Shown here piece by piece: positions 59,454 through 64,000 of a stretch of DNA of 64,000 bases. Every line of letters starts with the position of its first letter. Within the stretch, counting starts at the first letter, position 1. Origin of the DNA: Streptomyces mirabilis (lineage in GTDB: Bacteria; Actinomycetota; Actinomycetes; Streptomycetales; Streptomycetaceae); the NCBI RefSeq assembly GCF_018310535.1, contig NZ_CP074102.1:3534001-3598000 (forward strand), read 5' to 3'. The notes beneath the pieces are model-generated. The model was not told the origin of the DNA and searched no databases. It saw only the letters and a list, made by a program, of their open reading frames with translations. A program made the translations under genes and the position numbers.

Positions 59454-59744
59454 CTACGGAGCGAGGGCTTTGCGCAGCCGCGCCTCGTCCACACGCCAGA
59501 AGGTGTGCTGCGCCCCGTCCACCAGCACCACGGGGATCTGCTCCCAGTAGGCACGGTGCAGCTCTTCATCCTCGGTGATGTCCTTGTGCTCCCAGGGGAC
59601 CCCGAGATCCCCACACACCTTCTCCACCACTTCTTGTGCGTCATCACACAGATGACAACCAGGTTTCCTGATGAGCGTGACCAGCCGCTCCGAGGGTGCC
59701 TTCTGCGTCGTACGGCGCCCACCGCGCCGGAACATGGAACTCAT
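59454..59744 (-). CDS. Glutaredoxin-family protein
   Basis: 96 aa. Thioredoxin fold with RLVTLIRKPGCHLCDDAQEVV (CHLC redox motif near 30-33) and the cis-Pro in EQIPVVLVDGA. It lacks the usual CPYC or CPFC pair of classical glutaredoxins. The start at 59744 is preferred to the ATG three codons upstream because GGGAGA then stands 9 nt away. It sits beside rex and a HAD gene, giving a redox neighbourhood. Confidence 0.8.
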   Translation of the reverse strand: MSSMFRRGGRRTTQKAPSERLVTLIRKPGCHLCDDAQEVVEKVCGDLGVPWEHKDITEDEELHRAYWEQIPVVLVDGAQHTFWRVDEARLRKALAP

Positions 59745-59869
59745 ACGGGTCATTCTCCCGCCACCCGCGCGGCCAGGAGGTGCCGGTCGGACGACTTCTT
59801 TAACGGCTCGGTCGCGGAGAGTTCACAGCCTCGCATCCTCTCGACTCCGGAAGCTCCGAACAAACTGGC

Positions 59870-59875
59870 TATGCT
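59870..59875 (+). promoter_or_regulatory. -10 element of leaderless HAD gene (TATGCT)
   Basis: TATGCT ends 6 nt before the ATG at 59882, with no ribosome site. Confidence 0.55.
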
Positions 59876-59881
59876 CACGAC

Positions 59882-60832
59882 ATGGCCGCTCTCGGATGGC
59901 TCACTCCCCGTAGGCGCTCCGCCACCGCGCGGAGCGTGTTGGCAGGCGAGGCCTCGGCGGAGGCAGCGCGCAAGTCCTCCCAGGAACTGGAGGAACTAGC
60001 CCACGACGCCGCGCCCGACGTCGACGCGCCCGACCAGGAACCGGAGTTCCCGGTCCTCGGCGACGAGAAGGCCGCGGCCTTCTTCGACCTCGACAACACC
60101 GTGATGCAAGGCGCCGCCCTCTTCCACTTCGGCCGGGGCCTGTACAAACGGAAGTTCTTCGAGACCCGCGACCTCGCCCGATTCGCCTGGCAGCAGGCAT
60201 GGTTCAGGCTGGCCGGAGTCGAGGACCCGGAACACATGCAGGACGCGCGTGACTCGGCACTCTCGATCGTCAAGGGCCACCGGGTCGCGGAGCTGATGTC
60301 GATCGGCGAGGAGATCTACGACGAGTACATGGCCGAACGCATCTGGCCCGGTACGCGCGCCCTCGCCCAGGCCCACCTGGACGCGGGCCAGAAGGTCTGG
60401 CTGGTCACGGCGGCCCCCGTCGAGATCGCCACGGTGATCGCCCGCAGGCTGGGCCTCACCGGTGCGCTGGGCACGGTCGCGGAGTCGGTGGACGGCGTCT
60501 ACACGGGCAAGCTGGTGGGCGAGCCCCTGCACGGGCCGGCGAAGGCGGAGGCGGTCCGCGCGCTGGCCGCCGCCGAGGGCCTGGACCTCTCCCGCTGCGC
60601 CGCCTACAGCGACTCCCACAACGACATCCCCATGCTGTCCCTGGTCGGCCACCCCTACGCGATCAACCCGGACACGAAACTCCGCAAGCACGCTCGTACG
60701 TTCGAGTGGCGTCTGCGCGACTACCGCACGGCCCGCAAGGCCGCGAAGGTCGGCATCCCCGCCGCGGCCGGCGTCGGCGCCGTGGCCGGCGGCACAGCAG
60801 CCGCCATCGCCCTCCACCGCCGCCGCCGCTGA
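59882..60832 (+). CDS. HAD-superfamily (HAD-IB) phosphatase
   Basis: 316 aa. Motif [12 protein letters not shown] (Asp near 69 and 71), motif II VTAAP, motif III Lys in [11 protein letters not shown] and motif [13 protein letters not shown]. The fold is the HAD-IB (SerB-like) branch, with a C1 helical cap ([25 protein letters not shown]). Many actinobacterial members are inner-membrane-associated and act on lipid phosphates; here the C-terminus has Gly/Ala-rich weakly hydrophobic sequence (about 290-312). Substrate unknown. Leaderless start. Confidence 0.85.
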   Translation: MAALGWLTPRRRSATARSVLAGEASAEAARKSSQELEELAHDAAPDVDAPDQEPEFPVLGDEKAAAFFDLDNTVMQGAALFHFGRGLYKRKFFETRDLARFAWQQAWFRLAGVEDPEHMQDARDSALSIVKGHRVAELMSIGEEIYDEYMAERIWPGTRALAQAHLDAGQKVWLVTAAPVEIATVIARRLGLTGALGTVAESVDGVYTGKLVGEPLHGPAKAEAVRALAAAEGLDLSRCAAYSDSHNDIPMLSLVGHPYAINPDTKLRKHARTFEWRLRDYRTARKAAKVGIPAAAGVGAVAGGTAAAIALHRRRR

Positions 60833-61405
60833 CCCCCGGGGCCGCGCCCCGGATCCCCCGGCCGTCTGCAGCTGTTCGGCTGCCGGCCGATGGGGGCTGG
60901 TCGCGCAGTTCCCCGCACCCCTGAAGGCCTCCAACCCGTCCGGCGTATGAGGACGAGGCCGTTCAGGCCGACGGGGGCCGAGGGCTGGGGCGCAGCCCCG
61001 CCCCCAGGAGCACGGGGAACGGCGCGCCAAGCCCCCACCGGCCCGCAGGCAACCAACCCACGGGGGTCTGGGGGCGCAGCCCCCGAGGATCTCGCCCGGA
61101 GTCGGCCAATCTGCTGTCCTACCCCCGCGGCCCCCCGCCCAGTCACCCCACCCCCACACGGCCACAACACGCCTCGCACCCAGACGGAACCCGAACCAAT
61201 CCGATCAACAACCGGTCACTGTCCGGCACTTGATCCGGCGTCAATCGGTTACAGAAGCGACGTAATCGATGATTTGAGCAACTCGGTGTAGCGCTGCCTG
61301 TACGAAGCGTTATTCTCCTCAGACGCAAACCGGTACCCCTCCGTCGCTACGACGGGTGAAAGGTCCCGCACTGCACGTGATGGAAGCTCTGCCTCTGGGA
61401 GTCCC
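60833..61405. other. 573-bp spacer with repeat copy and bldN promoter region
   Basis: The left part (60883-61092) is a full copy of the dispersed repeat. The right part (about 61190-61405) is AT-richer (TGATTTGAGC, GCGTTATTCTCC) and probably carries the bldN promoter. I do not see a BldD box I could defend. Confidence 0.5.
60883..61092. repeat. Dispersed intergenic composite repeat, copy 4
   Basis: Modules GGTCGCGCAGTTCCCC, GAGGACGAGGCCGTTCAGGC, CCCCCACCGGCCCGCAG and GGGGGTCTGGGGGC, in the same order as at 31097. Confidence 0.8.
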
Positions 61406-62185
61406 GTGTACTCACACGTCGGGGTTGACGCCTCGGGCCTGGCTACGCTGCGCGCAACGGTCCTGGACCGTTTGCGCGGCTTCGTCCCCACCGCGTACGC
61501 CGTCCCCGCCCTCGCCGCCGTCCCCGCGCCCCTCGGTCCTTGCTACGCCCTGGCCGAGGGCAGCGCGGCGGTCGGCAGACGAGGCCGCTCGGGCCCGGCC
61601 GCCACGCCCACCGCACGCCGCCCGGCCGCAGACAGCGACAGCGCCCGGATGATGGATCTGGTCGAGCGCGCCCAGGCCGGCGAGGCCGACGCCTTCGGCC
61701 GCCTCTACGACCAGTACAGCGACACCGTGTACCGCTACATCTACTACCGCGTCGGCGGCAAGGCGACCGCCGAGGACCTCACCAGTGAGACGTTCCTGCG
61801 CGCCCTGCGCCGCATCGGAACGTTCACCTGGCAGGGCCGTGACTTCGGCGCCTGGCTGGTCACCATCGCCCGCAACCTGGTCGCGGACCACTTCAAATCG
61901 AGCCGATTCCGACTCGAAGTGACCACCGGCGAAATGCTCGACGCGAACGAGGTCGAGCGAAGCCCCGAGGACTCCGTCCTGGAGTCACTGTCGAACGCGG
62001 CCCTGCTCGACGCCGTACGACGACTCAACCCCCAGCAGCAGGAGTGCGTCACCCTGCGCTTCCTGCAAGGGCTCTCGGTCGCCGAGACCGCACGGGTGAT
62101 GGGCAAGAACGAGGGCGCCATCAAGACCCTCCAGTATCGAGCCGTCCGCACCCTGGCGCGGCTCCTCCCGGACGACGCCCGCTGA
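61406..62185 (+). CDS. bldN: ECF sigma factor BldN
   Basis: 259 aa. GTG start with GGGAG upstream. Residues 1 to about 80 are a pro-sequence (VDASGLATLRATVLDRLRGFVPTAYAVPALA) rather than sigma sequence, as known for Streptomyces BldN, which is made as an inactive precursor. Sigma region 2 is seen in ADAFGRLYDQYSDTVYRYIYYRVGGKATAEDLTSETFLRALRRI, and region 4 in LNPQQQECVTLRFLQGLSVAETARVMGKNEGAIKTLQYRAVRTLARLL. BldN drives chaplin, rodlin and bldM expression during aerial growth, and its anti-sigma gene follows. Confidence 0.95.
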   Translation: MYSHVGVDASGLATLRATVLDRLRGFVPTAYAVPALAAVPAPLGPCYALAEGSAAVGRRGRSGPAATPTARRPAADSDSARMMDLVERAQAGEADAFGRLYDQYSDTVYRYIYYRVGGKATAEDLTSETFLRALRRIGTFTWQGRDFGAWLVTIARNLVADHFKSSRFRLEVTTGEMLDANEVERSPEDSVLESLSNAALLDAVRRLNPQQQECVTLRFLQGLSVAETARVMGKNEGAIKTLQYRAVRTLARLLPDDAR

Positions 62186-62457
62186 AACCCGTACGAACGC
62201 CGGTCCGTACGAACGCCATGGTGATCCCACACGCTCTGCGACACTCAACTCACCTTCCGTGAAAGTCCGTTGACTTCGCGGTCCGGTCATCCGTCGTCCG
62301 TAACCCAAGTGCCGCGACGCTCGTTGTGCGGGATACAGGCTCCCTGTGGTCACGACCCGGCCATCGCCGATCACTCGATCGTGTGGATGCGCTCGGGGCG
62401 TGCAACCCTCAGGACCCCCTGGGGAGTCGACCGTCTTGACGAGAGGAGGTGCCGCCA
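62186..62457 (+). other. bldN-rsbN intergenic region
   Basis: 272 bp containing the sigma-BldN-type promoter of rsbN at 62299-62327 and the ribosome site GAGAGGAGG at about 62442. No other gene is supported. Confidence 0.6.
62299..62327 (+). promoter_or_regulatory. Sigma-BldN promoter of rsbN
   Basis: CGTAAC (62299-62304) and CGTTGT (62322-62327) are separated by 17 bp. Known BldN promoters have CGTAAC and CGTTG at this spacing, and rsbN is reported to be a BldN target. Confidence 0.7.
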
Positions 62458-63681
62458 GTGATCGCGAACGTATCGGCACACCGGCGGGCGAACGCCTTCG
62501 CCCAGGCCCTGGAGGAGCAGTCCGACCAGGGCACGGCGGCCGAGCAGCCCGATGGATCGGCACCGTCCCGGGCTGCATCGGAACAGACCGAGCAGGGCCT
62601 CCTGTTGGCCCTCGCCACCGGTCTCGGCGAACTGCCCAAACCGGAGCTGGACCCCGAGGTCAAGGTCGTGCAGCGAGCACAGCTCGTGGCAGCGATGGAG
62701 GCCATGCTGCTGGAAGGCACCGCCGCGGGGGGCGAAGGCCCGGACCGTTCCGTGCCCGAGCAGCGCTCGCACCGGGCACGGGGCGCACACCGGGCGACCG
62801 GACTGGGGAAGCTGCGACCGCGTTCGCGTTTGTCCAAGGGCCTGGCCGCGGGCGGGCTCACCGTGGGTGTGGCCGCGGGAGCCTTCGGCGGCGTGGCAGC
62901 CGCCAGCTCCGACGCCCTGCCCGGTGACTCGCTCTACGGGCTCAAACGAGGCATGGAGGACATCCAACTCGGCCTGGCCCACGGCGACAGCGACCGCGGC
63001 GAGCTCTACCTCGACCAGGCGTCCACACGCCTGAGCGAGGCACGCCGGCTGATGGAGCGGGGCCGCTCGGGCCAGCTCGACCACGAGTCCCTGGGCGAGA
63101 TCCGCCGCGCCCTGTCGGGCATGCAGCACGACGCCTCCGAGGGCCACCGCCTGCTGTACGAGGCGTACGAGCGGGACGGCTCGCTGGGCCCCATCCAGGC
63201 CCTGTCCGCCTTCGCCCAGTCGCACCGCGAGGCCTGGGGCGCGCTGCGCGACCGGCTGCCCGTCCAGCTCGGCGACGTCAGTCAGCAGGTCTCGTCGGTG
63301 TTCGCCGCCATAGACGAAGAGGTCGACCCGCTGCTCCCGGGCACCCCGGCGAAGGAGGGCACAGGCCGTCACCGGGGTGCCAGTTCGGACGCCCCGGGCT
63401 CGTCGTCCGGTACGGACCGTCCGGCGCCCAGCGACAGCAGCGGCTCCACCACCGGCAGCCACGGCAGCGGCAAGCCGAAGCCGTCCAGCTCCAGCAGTAC
63501 CGGCGAGGGCCTGCTCGGCGGCACCACGGGCGGCCTCCTGGACCCGCCCAAGGACAGCACCAGCTCGTCCCCGTCGGCCGGCAAGTCCAGCCCGACGAGT
63601 GGCGCGCCGGACGTCACCCTGCCCCCGCTGCTGCCCGGTCTCTTGCCGGGTCTGGGCATCGACAGCGAGGACAGCAAGTAA
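62458..63681 (+). CDS. rsbN: Anti-sigma factor RsbN (DUF5667)
   Basis: 407 aa. GAGAGGAGG lies 8 nt before the GTG at 62458. A cytoplasmic N-terminal sigma-binding part (1-125: ANAFAQALEEQ, LALATGLGELPKPELDPEVKVVQRAQLVAAMEAML), one membrane helix (about 127-149) and an exported helical DUF5667 domain (ALPGDSLYGLKRGMEDIQLGL), then a Ser/Thr/Gly/Pro-rich tail. RsbN binds and holds BldN at the membrane. It is expressed from a BldN-type promoter, so the pair forms a negative feedback loop. Confidence 0.93.
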   Translation: MIANVSAHRRANAFAQALEEQSDQGTAAEQPDGSAPSRAASEQTEQGLLLALATGLGELPKPELDPEVKVVQRAQLVAAMEAMLLEGTAAGGEGPDRSVPEQRSHRARGAHRATGLGKLRPRSRLSKGLAAGGLTVGVAAGAFGGVAAASSDALPGDSLYGLKRGMEDIQLGLAHGDSDRGELYLDQASTRLSEARRLMERGRSGQLDHESLGEIRRALSGMQHDASEGHRLLYEAYERDGSLGPIQALSAFAQSHREAWGALRDRLPVQLGDVSQQVSSVFAAIDEEVDPLLPGTPAKEGTGRHRGASSDAPGSSSGTDRPAPSDSSGSTTGSHGSGKPKPSSSSSTGEGLLGGTTGGLLDPPKDSTSSSPSAGKSSPTSGAPDVTLPPLLPGLLPGLGIDSEDSK

Positions 63682-63687
63682 CTCCGG

Positions 63688-63735
63688 TACGAGGCTGGGG
63701 GCGCCCTTCTCAGGAAGGGCGCCCCCAGCCTCGTA
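63688..63735. terminator. Bidirectional terminator after rsbN
   Basis: TACGAGGCTGGGGGCGCCCT pairs with its inverse around a short CTCA loop, between convergent rsbN and the acyltransferase. The outer stem matches the one at 42145 except for one base. Confidence 0.85.
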
Positions 63736-63759
63736 TGTCCGTCACCGGCGGAACGTCCG

Positions 63760-64000
63760 TCAGAAGAACACCGACCGGCGCTGCACCAACAGCTTGTACA
63801 GCGTGTGCTGGATCTGCTCCCTGACCTGGTCCGTCAGGTTGAACATCAGCATCGGGTCCTCGGCGGCCTCCGGCGGATAGCCGTCCGTGGGAATCGGCTC
63901 GCCGAACTGGATCGTCCACTTCGTGGGGAGCGGGACGGCGCCCAGCGGACCCAGCCACGGGAAGGTCGGCGTGATCGGGAAGTACGGGAAACCCAGCAGC
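63760..64000 (-). CDS. Lysophospholipid acyltransferase, 3' part
   Basis: C-terminal 79 residues only; the gene runs off the window. The visible reading ends ITPTFPWLGPLGAVPLPTKWTIQFGEPIPTDGYPPEAAEDPMLMFNLTDQVREQIQHTLYKLLVQRRSVFF. The P-x-x-W-x-IxFGEPI box is characteristic of the 1-acyl-glycerol-3-phosphate acyltransferase (PlsC) family. The active-site HX4D motif is outside the window. Confidence 0.75.
   Translation of the reverse strand, partial: LLGFPYFPITPTFPWLGPLGAVPLPTKWTIQFGEPIPTDGYPPEAAEDPMLMFNLTDQVREQIQHTLYKLLVQRRSVFF

Noticed and set aside
31097..61092. Insertion sequence or miniature transposon for the dispersed repeat
   Set aside because: No transposase, no shared terminal inverted repeat across all copies, and no visible target-site duplication. 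Only copy 1 has a long inverted repeat.
1..64000. tRNA, rRNA, prophage or integrative element
   Set aside because: No tRNA-like cloverleaf, integrase, phage structural genes or att-type duplication could be seen in the window.

Overview
The window is high-GC chromosomal DNA of a Streptomyces species. The evidence is the strong GC bias at third codon positions, the many GTG starts and apparently leaderless genes, the rex-hemA-hemC-hemD order, a glutaredoxin, a HAD phosphatase, and the developmental pair bldN (an ECF sigma factor with a pro-sequence) and rsbN at the right end. I see no rRNA, tRNA, CRISPR array, complete insertion sequence or prophage.

Layout. 1-13.4 kb is a cell-envelope block. 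It holds a LAETG wall-anchored protein diverging from a Wzz/BY-kinase and LMW-phosphatase pair, CorA, a universal stress protein, a KimA-like K+ transporter, a repetitive LATTG surface protein followed by a class F-like sortase, a polysaccharide deacetylase with a GT28-type glycosyltransferase, and uppP diverging from a BlaI/M56-peptidase pair across two BlaI-like operators. 13.4-14.1 kb is a small graveyard of gene fragments. 14.1-28 kb holds an FtsX/MacB-type ABC exporter diverging from a NarL-type two-component system, a second KimA-like transporter, a duplicated four-helix membrane sensor-like protein, a third APC permease and an OmpR-type two-component system. 28-36.4 kb is accessory metabolism and regulation: an FMN reductase/LLM monooxygenase pair, AraC, an MFS exporter, an N-terminally truncated quinone-oxidoreductase-like gene, MarR, YnfA, SDR and DUF6126.

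36.4-52.6 kb holds a PTP-like phosphatase, RtcB, two DUF3558 lipoproteins, a DUF2637 membrane protein, class I lysS diverging from argS, a lamin-tail secreted protein, DUF4253, an aminotransferase, a DUF574 methyltransferase, a transmembrane HTH protein and a DUF4232 lipoprotein. 52.6-59.8 kb is the haem/redox cluster: rex-hemA-hemC-hemD with 4-nt overlaps throughout, hemB just downstream beyond a short repeat, and a Rex operator in front of rex. 59.8-64 kb holds the HAD phosphatase, bldN, rsbN behind a sigma-BldN-type promoter, and the 3' end of an acyltransferase.

Themes. Envelope synthesis and its stress sensing recur (sortase, UppP, BlaI/M56, deacetylase, BY-kinase). K+ and Mg2+ homeostasis is represented by two KimA-like carriers and CorA. 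NADH/NAD+ sensing by Rex is wired to tetrapyrrole synthesis. A composite intergenic repeat occurs at four places (about 31.1, 49.2, 53.7 and 60.9 kb) with a short fifth piece next to the first, and two 22-kb-separated bidirectional terminators share nearly the same stem. All function assignments come from reading motifs and recalled family knowledge; no database search was run.
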